From: Bacteriovoracia bacterium
Lineage (GTDB): Bacteria > Bdellovibrionota > Bacteriovoracia > Bacteriovoracales > Bacteriovoracaceae
Length of the DNA: 64,000 nucleotides
Direction: 5' to 3'
Assembly (NCBI GenBank): GCA_030431635.1
Contig: JAUIIL010000001.1
Coordinates: forward strand, 372,001-436,000
Below are positions 52,815 to 62,300 of this stretch, piece by piece. The translations under genes and the position numbers were made by a program. Positions within the stretch are counted from its first letter, which is position 1; each line of letters starts with the position of its first letter. The notes beneath the pieces are model-generated. The model saw nothing but the letters and a program-made list of their open reading frames with translations, had not been told where the DNA came from and ran no database searches.

Positions 52815-53563
52815 TATCTCAGCGCATCTTCAAGAGTAAGAGAGGCGTTACTCTTCTCATCTCTATATTTAATGATAACAGGTGTTGTAATTTGCAACCC
52901 TTGCTCTTTGGCCCATTGTCCACTCGCAGGACGACTTCCTTGAACAACCACAGCTCCCTCTGGGATAGCAGCACCACGCTCAAGCTCTTTTTCATTAACA
53001 GCATCGTAGACTTTGACGGCTTTAGATAAGATAACCCCAGGGGCCAGGACTGCATTTTTTTTCACTTGAATTCCTTCAACAACCACGGTTCCAGCTCCAA
53101 TAAAAACATTATCTTCGATAACAACTGGAGCCAGCCCAATAGGTTCAAGCACACCTCCAATTTGAACACCTGCTGAGAGGTGAACATTTTTTCCAATTTG
53201 AGCACAGGAGCCAACTAAAGCATGAGAGTCCACCATACTTCCAGAGTCAACATAGGCCCCAATATTAATATAAGCAGGAGGCATTATAATCACTCCACTA
53301 GCGACAAAAGCTCCACGTCTTACTGAGCTTCCACCTGGAACCATTCTGACTCCATCAGCTTTAGTGAAGCTTCTTGGCATAATATTATTTTTATCAACAA
53401 AGCCTTGATAAATTCCTGAGCACTCTGTATTCACTCCGTTTTTGAAGGCTTCTAAAATAGCTTCTTTTACTTTTGTATTGGCCACCCAGTTTCCAGTTTC
53501 ATCTTGGTAAGCCGCTCTGACTTCTCCAGACTCAAGAGCATCTAGTATTGATTCATAACTCAT
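52814..53563 (-). CDS. dapD: Tetrahydrodipicolinate N-succinyltransferase
   Basis: The 249-residue left-handed beta-helix enzyme carries RRGAFVASGV, YINIGAYVDSGSMVD, GSCAQIGKNVHLSAGVQIGG and VLEPIG, the DapD pattern. It uses succinyl-CoA. ATG 53563 is chosen because AAGGAG lies eight bases upstream; it overlaps dapA as ATGA. It places the pathway in the succinylase branch. Confidence 0.9.
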   Translation of the reverse strand: MSYESILDALESGEVRAAYQDETGNWVANTKVKEAILEAFKNGVNTECSGIYQGFVDKNNIMPRSFTKADGVRMVPGGSSVRRGAFVASGVIIMPPAYINIGAYVDSGSMVDSHALVGSCAQIGKNVHLSAGVQIGGVLEPIGLAPVVIEDNVFIGAGTVVVEGIQVKKNAVLAPGVILSKAVKVYDAVNEKELERGAAIPEGAVVVQGSRPASGQWAKEQGLQITTPVIIKYRDEKSNASLTLEDALR

Positions 53564-54453
53564 AATGTGTTCTCCTTTTGACCCCATTGGGTCACTTCTT
53601 TATCAGCATTTAAAAGAGGACGAGGGTCAACAAGCTCTAAGTGAGTCAGTGGTGCCCTCAGTATGGGGGAACTGATAATACCTTTTTGGTGTAATAAGAT
53701 TTTTGTTGGAATAGGGTTACTGACTAAAAAAAGTGAGTCAGCGGCTTTTTGCCATAGAGGGTAGAGGTTTTGAACTTCTCCATGAATGGCCTTTTTGGTA
53801 TAGAGGTTTGTCTCCACTGGCCAAACGTTGGCCATCACTGAAACAAGCCCTTTGACGTTGTACGGGGCCATGGTTGGTAGCATGGCATCTTCCCCAGAGT
53901 AGATAGCAACGTTAGGAAGCGTTTGAGTATAGGCCCTAAAGTCATCGAGACTACCACTGGCCTCTTTTAAGGCCCAAAAGTTTTGATGGTTCTTTAATTC
54001 TTTGGCCGCATCAAGATGAAACTTCACTCCAGTTCGAGAGGGAACATTATAGAGCATGCAAGGTTTATTCACTTTACTCATCAGAGCATCAAACCAGGCG
54101 ATTTGCCCTTGAACTCCAGGCTTCGCGTAAAGTGGAGTTGGCATAAGGTAAGAGCTAACATTTTTAAAACCTTCACAATATTCTAGAAAGGAGAGAGTTT
54201 CAGGAAGATTAAATCCTCCTACTCCAACCATTAGAGGAGTTTTGAGATTAAGAGAATCACTAAAGGCCACAACCTCTCTTTTTTCTTTATCTGTTAAAGC
54301 AAGCCCTTCTCCTGTACTTCCTAGGATAAGGTTTCCATTACCAGCACTTTCTTGTCTCTTGAGTAGTGTTTCAAAAGAAGTATAGTCAATTTCTCCTTTT
54401 TCATTCATGGGAGTGACAATAGCTGTCCAGAGATAAGTTTGAGTTAGGTTCAT
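53560..54453 (-). CDS. dapA: 4-hydroxy-tetrahydrodipicolinate synthase
   Basis: The 297-residue TIM barrel has GSTGEGLALT, catalytic Tyr in LYNVPSRTG and Schiff-base Lys in WALKEASG. It condenses pyruvate with aspartate semialdehyde. It overlaps dapB by ATGA upstream and dapD by ATGA downstream, so three genes are coupled. Confidence 0.93.
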   Translation of the reverse strand: MNLTQTYLWTAIVTPMNEKGEIDYTSFETLLKRQESAGNGNLILGSTGEGLALTDKEKREVVAFSDSLNLKTPLMVGVGGFNLPETLSFLEYCEGFKNVSSYLMPTPLYAKPGVQGQIAWFDALMSKVNKPCMLYNVPSRTGVKFHLDAAKELKNHQNFWALKEASGSLDDFRAYTQTLPNVAIYSGEDAMLPTMAPYNVKGLVSVMANVWPVETNLYTKKAIHGEVQNLYPLWQKAADSLFLVSNPIPTKILLHQKGIISSPILRAPLTHLELVDPRPLLNADKEVTQWGQKENTL

Positions 54454-55124
54454 AGGTTTTCTCCTAAAAATTTTTGTGCAATATAGTCTTGAAAATCATA
54501 AAGTCCTGGTTCGGGTTCTTCTTTTAAAATAAGGCCTGCGGCCCAAAGAGCACCTTTCGCAAACAGGGCCCTATCTTTGGCTTCATGCTTGATTTGAATT
54601 TTTTCAAGCTCAGTTTCAATAGAAGCCTCATGAATACCCATCACATCAGCTTCACGAATTGAAGTGATATCTCCCTCATAACCCAACCACTGGGCCCAGT
54701 ATTTAGCGGTTCCACTAGGTTTATCTTTTTTATGAGTATGGTGAATTTCTAGCATTTTAATTCGAGGGTTACTCAGAAGAGGCATGAGTTTATTAAAGTT
54801 TTTCAGAGCCGCCCTCATTAAATTCATCCCAAGAGAGAAGTTATTCGCATGAATCCATGGTTGTCCAGATTGCTGGATTTCTTTTTTCATCTCGTCGGTC
54901 CATTCAAATCCGGTGGAGCCAGCAATGACCGGAACCCGAGCTTTAACAAGTTCGGGGAAAATATCTAAAAAGACATCGCCACCAGTAAAAACGATGGCCA
55001 CATCTGCTTGAGATATTTCTTTAGAATGAGCAGGGTTCTTCGAATTAAAAGGGCCAACAATATCTTTGTGGAGTTTTAAAACTTGTGAACCTGTTTTCCC
55101 TGTTCCAACAACCGCGACTTTCAC
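54450..55124 (-). CDS. dapB: 4-hydroxy-tetrahydrodipicolinate reductase (short form)
   Basis: The 224-residue protein has the NAD(P) motif VVGTGKTGSQV, GSTGFEW, NNFSLGMN, and the active-site EIHHTHKKDKPSGTA. It is shorter than E. coli DapB (273), as in other short DapB proteins. It reduces the DapA product. It overlaps lysC by ATGA. Confidence 0.92.
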   Translation of the reverse strand: MKVAVVGTGKTGSQVLKLHKDIVGPFNSKNPAHSKEISQADVAIVFTGGDVFLDIFPELVKARVPVIAGSTGFEWTDEMKKEIQQSGQPWIHANNFSLGMNLMRAALKNFNKLMPLLSNPRIKMLEIHHTHKKDKPSGTAKYWAQWLGYEGDITSIREADVMGIHEASIETELEKIQIKHEAKDRALFAKGALWAAGLILKEEPEPGLYDFQDYIAQKFLGENL

Positions 55125-56542
55125 GAAAAAACCTCATGAGCTGGCTCTTGTTGAATTTGTCCGAAGTTGTTTTCAATAAATCTTTGATGAAGTCTATTAA
55201 GAATATCATCAGCGTTTTGGCTAGCAACCAGAAAGCATAAATTATGAGAACTCGCTCCATGGCTCACGCATCTAATATTAAATTCTCCCAGAGAGGAGAA
55301 GGCCACAGTGCCAAGACCAGCAGCCGTATGCATATTATTACCAATAAGGGCAACGAGAGTCAGATTATCTTCGATTTCAACATGGCAGAACTGAGAGAGT
55401 TCATCAATCATTTGTTGATCGAACATGAATTCTCCTCCACAGCCATTATTATTGCCATCAAGGGTGAGAGCGACTGAGCACTCACTGGTTGTAACAAGAT
55501 CGACATTCACTTTATACTTAGCAAGAGTCGTGAAAATATTGGCCAAAAAGCCGTGGGTTCCAATCATTTTCACACTTGAGAGTGTCATGAGTTTTTGATT
55601 ACTTCTTTTGGCCAGGGCCCTAATAGCAGGTGTTGCAGCTGACTGCCCCTTTACCCACGTTCCTGGTTGTTCATGATCAAGTGAGGAGCCTACAAAAATA
55701 GGGAAGTCTCCTCGCATGGCCGGAAGTAAACAGGATGGGTGAAGAACTTTTGCTCCAAAACTCGCAAGCTCAGCTGCTTCTTGGTAAGTCAGTTCGTTGA
55801 TATGTCTGGCGTTTTTATTGATTCTAGGATCAACAGTATAGATTCCATTCACATCAGTCCAAATATAAAGCGCGTTGGCCTGAAGAGCTTCAGCGATTAA
55901 GGCCGCAGAGTAATCACTTCCTCCTCGACCTAGAGTGGTGGTTTGTCCCACTTCATTACTTCCAATAAAGCCTTGCGTGACAATAGTTTTTCCTTCATTT
56001 AAGTGTGCTCTTAAGAAAAACTCACTCATTTTTTTTATTTTATCAATCTGAGCAGAGGCATTAAGAAAGTGAGAATCTGTTTTAATGAAATTTGTGGCAT
56101 CAACTTTAACAGTGTCAATACCTAAACTCTTCATCGCGTGAGTCATAAGAACTGAGCTGATTCTCTCTCCGTAGCTATAGAGCTCATCTTGGTAAGCCTT
56201 CTTATATTTTTCTTCTGCCATGAGGAGATTAAGAAAAGTGGAACGGGCATCATCAATCAGAGAAATGATTTTCCCTGAGACTTCACCAGTTGCCAAAAGA
56301 TCAGAGGCTATTTGCAGGTGATTATCTCTTAACTGGGTAAATATTTTCTGAACAGACTCAGAAACAGAAGCTGAACCCGAATCAGCAATAGCGATGAGAT
56401 TAGCAAAAAGATTTGTTGTTCCAGCAGTCGCACTGACAGCAATTACATTGGCCTTCGTTGAAATAGCAACGTTAGCACTTCTTAAAATGGCCTGAGCATC
56501 CTTAACACTCGTTCCACCAAATTTAGCAACAATTAAACTCAT
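55121..56542 (-). CDS. lysC: Aspartate kinase (lysine-pathway LysC type)
   Basis: The 473-residue protein has the kinase N-terminus VAKFGGTSVKD and GRGGSDYSAAL, and C-terminal ACT-like segments (VNVDLVTTSECSVALTLD; NIRCVSHGASSHNLCFLV) that bind lysine. Its size and layout match the monofunctional E. coli LysC class. The gene is separated by three bases from asd. Confidence 0.93.
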   Translation of the reverse strand: MSLIVAKFGGTSVKDAQAILRSANVAISTKANVIAVSATAGTTNLFANLIAIADSGSASVSESVQKIFTQLRDNHLQIASDLLATGEVSGKIISLIDDARSTFLNLLMAEEKYKKAYQDELYSYGERISSVLMTHAMKSLGIDTVKVDATNFIKTDSHFLNASAQIDKIKKMSEFFLRAHLNEGKTIVTQGFIGSNEVGQTTTLGRGGSDYSAALIAEALQANALYIWTDVNGIYTVDPRINKNARHINELTYQEAAELASFGAKVLHPSCLLPAMRGDFPIFVGSSLDHEQPGTWVKGQSAATPAIRALAKRSNQKLMTLSSVKMIGTHGFLANIFTTLAKYKVNVDLVTTSECSVALTLDGNNNGCGGEFMFDQQMIDELSQFCHVEIEDNLTLVALIGNNMHTAAGLGTVAFSSLGEFNIRCVSHGASSHNLCFLVASQNADDILNRLHQRFIENNFGQIQQEPAHEVFS

Positions 56543-56545
56543 TTT

Positions 56546-57538
56546 TTATCCTAATGTTTGTTGAGCAAGCTCAAGATTTTTAATCGCAGCACCAGCAGCG
56601 CCTCTGACAAGGTTATGTCCCATTGAAACAAGACCGACAACCTTGGAGTTTCCACCTTGCTTAATTCTTCCAATATGGGCCCTTTGATCATCATGAGTCA
56701 GATCTCTGGCAGGCTGAGGAGAGAAGTCATCAAAATGAAGTTTATAGGCCCCAGGTAATTCTCTTTGGGCCACTTCAAAAGCTTCTCTCACTGAACTTGC
56801 TTTCACTTCATTTTCAAAAAAGACATGCATTGAAATACTATGCCCATGAACAACTGGAACACGGTTGACATGAACAGTGAGATCAAAAACAGCAGGAGAG
56901 TCGATTTCACCTAAAATCTTATTGGCCTCTTGTTCAATTTTTTCTTCTTCACCACCAATATTAGGGATGACGTTTCCAATCAAATCAAAAGAAGGAACTC
57001 CAGGGTAACCAGCTCCACTTAAGGCTTGAAGAGTTGTCACACTCACATGATTGATTTTTCCTAGCTTCATTAAAGGAGCTAGGCCCAGAGCTAAAAACAC
57101 AGTGGAGCAATTAGGATTGGTTATAATTTTTCCGGGTGTGCTCTGGGCCTTAACAAGCTCGATATGGGAGGCGTTAATTTCTGGGATAATAAGAGGGACA
57201 TTATTTTGCATCCGAAATGCGGAAGCATTACTAATAACATGAATCCCTTTTGAGGCCAGTAGAGGTTCAATCTCTTTGGCCGAATCAGCTGGTAGGGCAG
57301 ATAGGGCAAAAGGGGAAGTCACTTCACTTAGCTCTTTTAGGGTAAGAGAAGCCATCTTCTCAGGAAAGGGAAGTGGTTCTCTCCAAGTACAAGCTTCTAA
57401 GTACTTTTTTCCCTCACTTCTGTGGCTGGCCGCTACTTCAGCGACATGGAAAAGAGGGTGTTGCTCAATCATGGCGATGATTTTTTGTCCTACTGTGCCG
57501 GTGGCTCCTAAAACTGCAACTGGGATTGTATTGGGCAT
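56546..57538 (-). CDS. asd: Aspartate-semialdehyde dehydrogenase
   Basis: The 330-residue protein has AVLGATGTVGQKI at the start and catalytic Cys in NPNCSTVFLALGL; later HVNRVPVVHGHS supplies His. The sequence is of the archaeal/fungal-type subclass rather than E. coli Asd. It is first in the operon. GGAG lies five bases before the ATG and can pair with CTCC upstream, giving a translation switch for the riboswitch. Confidence 0.92.
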   Translation of the reverse strand: MPNTIPVAVLGATGTVGQKIIAMIEQHPLFHVAEVAASHRSEGKKYLEACTWREPLPFPEKMASLTLKELSEVTSPFALSALPADSAKEIEPLLASKGIHVISNASAFRMQNNVPLIIPEINASHIELVKAQSTPGKIITNPNCSTVFLALGLAPLMKLGKINHVSVTTLQALSGAGYPGVPSFDLIGNVIPNIGGEEEKIEQEANKILGEIDSPAVFDLTVHVNRVPVVHGHSISMHVFFENEVKASSVREAFEVAQRELPGAYKLHFDDFSPQPARDLTHDDQRAHIGRIKQGGNSKVVGLVSMGHNLVRGAAGAAIKNLELAQQTLG

Positions 57539-57597
57539 GAGATCTCCTATTTATTTAATGGAGAATTTCATAGGAATTAATCTGAAGGATTAACTCA

Positions 57598-57772
57598 TAG
57601 GAAGCTCTCCACGTAATTTGTTTAACGTGACAGTCGTAGGTTTTCAAACCTCTCGACCAATCCTTAATTTCGTTCGAGGAAACTAAGAATTTCGGCGAAT
57701 TAACCCTTCTTTATGCTTCAATGGTCCCGACCCCTCAACATAAATACCTGTTAAACGCTCCTCTTCCATCTT
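57598..57772 (-). promoter_or_regulatory. Lysine riboswitch (L box)
   Basis: Read on the minus strand, the leader of asd shows the L-box core in order: GGAAGAGGAGCG, AGGTAT, GTTGAGGG, GGTTAATTCGCCGAA, GGTTTGAAAACC, GACTGTCACG and GTGGAGAGCTTCC. P1 can form between GGAAG (57763-57767) and CTTCC (57600-57604). Downstream, a CTCC (57560-57563) can pair with the GGAG ribosome site (57544-57547), pointing to control of translation; no T run is seen, so attenuation is less likely. It should shut the operon off when lysine is abundant. Confidence 0.9.
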
Positions 57773-57793
57773 CGAGGTAGAAGATAATGCTTA

Positions 57794-57822
57794 AATCTAA
57801 TCTCAAACGGGCTTTGTGTCAA
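57794..57822 (-). promoter_or_regulatory. Promoter of the lysine operon
   Basis: TTGACA and TAGATT are separated by exactly 17 bases on the minus strand, placing the transcript start about 15 bases before the riboswitch. The rest of 57539-57914 is explained by the leader. Confidence 0.8.
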
Positions 57823-57914
57823 ATTAAAAGGTAAAAACGGGTAAGATTAATAGAATTTTTTCTTGGTCTTTTTGGAGGAGAGAAACAGAACCAAGAACCC
57901 CGTTAATCCAAAAT

Positions 57915-58556
57915 TTAAAAGGTAAAGTATTGAAGTCCACCAACTCCATTAACAATGAAGTAAACAGATCTTTTTGAATAATCGACAATAACTTTATTTT
58001 TCATTGAATCATAGGAAATTTCAAACCCTTCGCAGGTTCTTGGTTCAGAAGGATCATTATTATAGACTTCAGTATATTCTTTTTCGTTAAGACCAGACTC
58101 CTTACTAAGAGAGAACTTGTAGACCAGCGGTGTATTGTAAAACAAATAGAGAGCAGTGTTACGTTTATCTATCTCAGGAAGAATTCTTACTCCAAGCATA
58201 TAGTGCCCACAATTTGAATTGAAAATTTTCTCATTATCACCATCAATACTTTTTAGTAATCCAACTTGAGAGAAAGTCCAGCCTTTACCATTTTCAAAAT
58301 CTTTTTTTAGAACCTGAATATACTTATCATTCAGGAAAGCAGGTTGTGGCCAATCTTGCATTTCCACGTAGAGAACAACGTAGCCCAAAAAATCATCAAC
58401 ACAATTGATTCTCGCTTTTTCACTTTCTCCGTTAATGATAGTTTTTTGAGAGATTTGATATTTTCTATCACCACAAAAGATATCAACTGACCCTTCTTGT
58501 GATTGAGCTTGAAGAGAAATAAATAAAAAGATAACAGCCATTAAAAGTTGTTTCAT
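57915..58556 (-). CDS. Secreted protein, unknown
   Basis: The 213-residue product starts at ATG 58556, with GGAGG nine bases upstream, and has a signal peptide (MKQLLMAVIFLFISLQAQS). The mature part is strand-rich with several cysteines (DIFCGDRKY, INCVDDF, NCGHYMLG, RTCEGFEI), possibly two disulfides. No family recognised. Confidence 0.6.
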   Translation of the reverse strand: MKQLLMAVIFLFISLQAQSQEGSVDIFCGDRKYQISQKTIINGESEKARINCVDDFLGYVVLYVEMQDWPQPAFLNDKYIQVLKKDFENGKGWTFSQVGLLKSIDGDNEKIFNSNCGHYMLGVRILPEIDKRNTALYLFYNTPLVYKFSLSKESGLNEKEYTEVYNNDPSEPRTCEGFEISYDSMKNKVIVDYSKRSVYFIVNGVGGLQYFTF

Positions 58557-58630
58557 TTGTATTGCCTCCAAACTGTATAAAGTTGGTAGCTACCACAAGT
58601 TATATAACATTGGTTTACGCAAATAGTCTT

Positions 58631-59656
58631 CTACAGATAAAACTGAGAGCTTTTGATGATTTTTCCAGCGGGAGTTTTTTTAATCTCATCGATTTTAATT
58701 ACTTTTTCGATGATTTGATCCAGTTCAGTGCTTTGTATTTCTTGAGTTGTGAAAAGGGTGATTTTCTTTTGAACGCTATCAACAAAAAAAGTTCCATCAG
58801 GAAGTTTTTTACTTAATTTATATTCGATTTCATCAAGATCCAGATATTTGCCTTTATATTTAAATAAACGATCGCTTCGTCTTAGAAAAGTGAGGTGTCC
58901 TTCATCAACTTCAATTTCATCTTGAGTTTGAATATGACTGTAAGCGGTTGTTGTTTGGGTTATCTGGCCTTTAGAGTATTTAATAATAGAAGTATAGTGA
59001 TAGGGGCTATCATAAACAGCAGGAAAAGTTTCTTTGATTTGAACCCAAGGAAGAATTTTATATTTTCCATAAACATCTATTTTGGATGTGGCCACTTGAG
59101 AGCAGAGTTCTGAAAGTCCGTAGGTTGGGTAGATGAGATGAGGAGCTGTTTTCTTTGCTTGGGTAAAGAGCTTAAAGCTCATGGCTTCACCTCCAACAAA
59201 AACCATTTCAAGGGATTCTGGAAAATCGAGGTTGTTATCTAACCAAAGTTGTAATTGATAAGGGATAAGGCTCACGTGGGTAATTTTCTTTTCACGAATC
59301 GTTCGGTGAATTTCAAAAATATCTTTGGGTGAGCATTCATAGTATTCACTATTATTGGCCAGGCAGCGATAAATAACAGAGAGTCCACCCATAAAGTAAG
59401 TTGGTAGGCAAACAAGCCAGCGGTTTTGGGAAGAGAAATCAAAATGCTGCCCCAAGGCCTTAGCGTGTCCAAGCATGGCCTCATGGGAGATTTCAAAAAT
59501 TTTAATATCAGTTGTGGAGGTACCAGAAGAGGCGAAATAAACTTGTCCTTCTTCTCTAAAATACTTTCTACTAAGTAAGTCCCAAACCTCTTCATCAATA
59601 TCAGGTCGTTTAAGTACGAGGGTCTGTCTTTTTAAAATTTTATCGGCAATATTCAT
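58631..59656 (-). CDS. MenE-like AMP-binding acyl-CoA ligase (short, degenerate loop)
   Basis: The 341-residue protein resembles O-succinylbenzoate-CoA ligase (MenE) and related small ANL enzymes: CLPTYFMGGLSVIYR, HVSLIPYQLQLWL, YPTYGLSELCSQ, RRSDRLFKYKGKYLDLDEIE and KTPAGKI near the end. The phosphate loop ASSGTSTTDIKIF departs from the usual TSGTTGxPKG. It is shorter than MenE (about 450). No other menaquinone gene is nearby. It may be a MenE or a different acyl-activating enzyme. Confidence 0.72.
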   Translation of the reverse strand: MNIADKILKRQTLVLKRPDIDEEVWDLLSRKYFREEGQVYFASSGTSTTDIKIFEISHEAMLGHAKALGQHFDFSSQNRWLVCLPTYFMGGLSVIYRCLANNSEYYECSPKDIFEIHRTIREKKITHVSLIPYQLQLWLDNNLDFPESLEMVFVGGEAMSFKLFTQAKKTAPHLIYPTYGLSELCSQVATSKIDVYGKYKILPWVQIKETFPAVYDSPYHYTSIIKYSKGQITQTTTAYSHIQTQDEIEVDEGHLTFLRRSDRLFKYKGKYLDLDEIEYKLSKKLPDGTFFVDSVQKKITLFTTQEIQSTELDQIIEKVIKIDEIKKTPAGKIIKSSQFYL

Positions 59657-59769
59657 TTTTGAGTTCCATCTGTTGAGATAGGAGATGATTTAGACTTACT
59701 ATTAAATCACAGAAGACTTTTTTTTCCAGGCCCTGAGAAAAATTGCTCTTATTGTTTTGACCGAGTTTT

Positions 59770-60270
59770 TTACTCGCTCCCGAAGTTCTTCCAGGGCCTA
59801 AGGTTCACTTGCTCAAGTTTGATAATTGCACTCAACGTTTTATCAGCACCGCTAACAAGCTTATCAAGAGAATTTATTTTTTTTGCAGAAATACCTGTAT
59901 TTTGAAGTTCAGCTTTGTTGAGTGATTTAAGAAGTTTTGTCTGTTCATGGACTTTTTTAATGAGAGTTTTCTCTCTTTTTTGTAAAACTTCGCAGATGGC
60001 TTCAAAAATATGAGGATTGGCCTTGACTAATTCAGCCCCATGACGACCCTTTCCTGTTTCAAAGAGTACTTTATAGTCCTTTAAGTCATTAAGGGTCATA
60101 CTGAGAAGACCTTTTGAGATAGAGAAAACTTCTTTTAATTCTTTGGAGCTCACTTCTCTATCAACAAGATAAACATAGGCCCATATTTTGCCATGAATCT
60201 TTTTAAATCCCCAGTATTCAATGAATTGTCCGACAGAGTCACAGAGATCGAGTAATTGCTTTTCGTTCAT
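59770..60270 (-). CDS. GbsR/MarR-family transcriptional regulator
   Basis: The 166-residue protein has an N-terminal winged helix (QFIEYWGFKKIHGKIWAYVY, SSKELKEVFSISKGLLSMTL) of the GbsR type, then a helical C-terminus that would dimerise. The ligand and targets are unknown. It is upstream of the MenE-like gene on the same strand, 113 bases away, and downstream of the COG3146 gene by 37 bases. Confidence 0.82.
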   Translation of the reverse strand: MNEKQLLDLCDSVGQFIEYWGFKKIHGKIWAYVYLVDREVSSKELKEVFSISKGLLSMTLNDLKDYKVLFETGKGRHGAELVKANPHIFEAICEVLQKREKTLIKKVHEQTKLLKSLNKAELQNTGISAKKINSLDKLVSGADKTLSAIIKLEQVNLRPWKNFGSE

Positions 60271-60307
60271 GATTTATTATACGATTTAAGATTGAGATTT
60301 AAAAGTA

Positions 60308-61366
60308 CTAGTGGGAATTTTTATAAGGTAAGTACTGCTCCATTAAATGGAGTTGTTTCCCTATTTCCAGGGATTCCTGTTTGATGAAGCCTTCAATCGC
60401 TGAGTGGTACTGAGGGTGCTTGAAATGATGTGCGCTTTTAATAACAACAGGCCTAAATCCTCGTAATAGTTTTTGCTCTCCCTGGGCCCCAGCTTCAAAT
60501 AAAGATAACTTGTTTTCAATACAGTAATCGATACCCAAGTAGTAACACATTTCAAAGTGGAGGTATTGGCTTTGGTAGAGCGGGTCACAGCCCCAATAGC
60601 GTCCATAAAGAGTTGTGGATGAGTGGAAAAAAAGACTCATGGCCACTATCTTGCGCTCTTTATAGGCCAGAAAGACAAAGCCTTGATGAGAGAGTTTGTT
60701 AGTCCATAACTCAAAAGTTTTTTGATTAAGATAGGCGTTTGATTGTTTCTTATCAATGGTCTCTAAGTAGAGTCTAAAAATACTTTGAACCTCATCTCCT
60801 GTTAATTGGTGAAACTCTCTTTTCTCAATCCTAAGTCCTAACTTTTGAGCATTTAATCTCTCTTTTTTTATCATTTTCCTTTTTCTCATTTTTAAAGAAT
60901 CAAGGAAATGCTCAAAGCTCTGCCATTCATTTTTCCAATGAAACTGAATGGAGTCTCTAATAAGGTAGTCTTCTTGTGAGAGGAGTTCGACTTCATTGAG
61001 GTCAATAAAAAGATAGTGATGAGAAGAGAGGGGAGAGTTGAGATACTCTTTCTTGATTTCTCTAATAAATTTTCGTTTATTTTCCTGACCTCCTCCTATT
61101 ATTTTAGGAGAATTGACAGGCGTAAAAGGAATGGCATGAACGAGTTTGGGGTAATAAGGGAGATTATTTTGCTCGTAAGCATGGGCCCATTGCCAATCAA
61201 AAATATACTCACCATAAGAATGTGTTTTGATATAAGCATTGGTGTAACAAAATTCATTTTGAAATATTTTAAGATACCACCCCGTTTTTTCACCAATGAC
61301 TTGAGAATTTATTAGAGAATCAGAAAATTCTTGAGTGATAAAGGGGTTATCGTCTTCAAATGCCAT
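60308..61366 (-). CDS. COG3146/FemAB-like acyltransferase-fold protein
   Basis: The 352-residue protein matches the DUF482/COG3146 family (Pfam FemAB-like PF04339): YIFDWQWAHAYEQ, YYPKLVHAIPFTPVNSPKI, LYGRYWGCD and HFEMCYYLGIDYCIE. It has a GNAT-like double fold, predicted to modify peptides or lipids; no activity is established. The length is typical. It may share a transcript with the GbsR gene. Confidence 0.83.
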   Translation of the reverse strand: MAFEDDNPFITQEFSDSLINSQVIGEKTGWYLKIFQNEFCYTNAYIKTHSYGEYIFDWQWAHAYEQNNLPYYPKLVHAIPFTPVNSPKIIGGGQENKRKFIREIKKEYLNSPLSSHHYLFIDLNEVELLSQEDYLIRDSIQFHWKNEWQSFEHFLDSLKMRKRKMIKKERLNAQKLGLRIEKREFHQLTGDEVQSIFRLYLETIDKKQSNAYLNQKTFELWTNKLSHQGFVFLAYKERKIVAMSLFFHSSTTLYGRYWGCDPLYQSQYLHFEMCYYLGIDYCIENKLSLFEAGAQGEQKLLRGFRPVVIKSAHHFKHPQYHSAIEGFIKQESLEIGKQLHLMEQYLPYKNSH

Positions 61367-61393
61367 GACATGATACTAGATTCAAAGAAAAAC

Positions 61394-62293
61394 CTAGTCA
61401 AAAGAAATACTTTTTATTTCTCCAGCTTCATGTCTTATGTTTATGGTTTTAAACTTTTTGAGACTAGCAACAGAAGGTCCTTTTTTGATAATTTGATTGC
61501 AATCATAGAGACGGTTTCCAAAAGCTTGATGATGGAAACAGAAGGGGCCTAAATGAGTTGATAATAATTTATTATTTGCTTCAGAGTCTAAGTAATCAAT
61601 AACATCTTGATTAAAATCAAGGCTTGAGAGAAATTGAAGTTTAGAGGGAGAAAGATAGATTTTAAATTGATCATGACCATTGGAAAAGATTAAATCGTGT
61701 TGGTTGATTTTGACTTGATTTTTAAATTCAGTAATACTTTCTTCTTCTTTTATCGCAATTTTCTTAACAAAAGAGAACTGTTGAGGTTTGTGACTAGTTT
61801 GAAGATTTTGTCCTATTTCAATATTGTATTTTTCTTTAGGGTAGTGTTGAACAATATACTCTTGAGAGTAATTATCCAGATCTAGCTGAAATGAAAAGAA
61901 TGTATGTTTAAATTTATCAAAACTCGTTTCATAGAGAACTTCTTTCTCTTCATAGGGACGAATAGTCGCTAAAAAAGTTTCTATTGGTACTTGTTTAAAA
62001 CTAGGAAAATCTCTTAATAACAAATTTGAAGGAGTTTTTTTACAGGATATCTTTTTCTTTTTTAGAAGATCTTCTTTTAAAATAACTACATAACATTTTG
62101 AAAGATATTGAAAAAATTGTAATTTCTCAGATTCATCATTCTCAAGCACTTTTGTCAAAGGTTGGTAGTTTTTTAATTTATGATAACTTAAAGACAGATA
62201 TTCTTTAAAATTTTTTGTTTCAGTCGCTAGGTAGTAATCACGAGAGAAACCTGTAATGGAAAACAGAACAAAAATAATTAATGATTTTATCAT
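61394..62293 (-). CDS. Secreted protein, unknown
   Basis: The 299-residue product starts at ATG 62293, preceded by AGGAGAGG, and has a signal peptide (MIKSLIIFVLFSITGFS). It is rich in lysine, glutamate and tyrosine. No motif was recognised. The ribosome site lies inside a 12-bp hairpin (62301-62333), which may control its translation. Confidence 0.6.
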   Translation of the reverse strand: MIKSLIIFVLFSITGFSRDYYLATETKNFKEYLSLSYHKLKNYQPLTKVLENDESEKLQFFQYLSKCYVVILKEDLLKKKKISCKKTPSNLLLRDFPSFKQVPIETFLATIRPYEEKEVLYETSFDKFKHTFFSFQLDLDNYSQEYIVQHYPKEKYNIEIGQNLQTSHKPQQFSFVKKIAIKEEESITEFKNQVKINQHDLIFSNGHDQFKIYLSPSKLQFLSSLDFNQDVIDYLDSEANNKLLSTHLGPFCFHHQAFGNRLYDCNQIIKKGPSVASLKKFKTINIRHEAGEIKSISFD

Positions 62294-62300
62294 CAAAACC

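Noticed and set aside
57840-57895. Terminator after the secreted-protein gene at 57915
   Set aside because: CTTGGT/ACCAAG arms exist but the loop is long and no T run follows in either direction.
59690-59780. Hairpins CAGGGCCTG and CGAGT/ACTCG as terminators of the GbsR gene
   Set aside because: Stems are 4-5 bp and are not followed by a T run on the coding strand.
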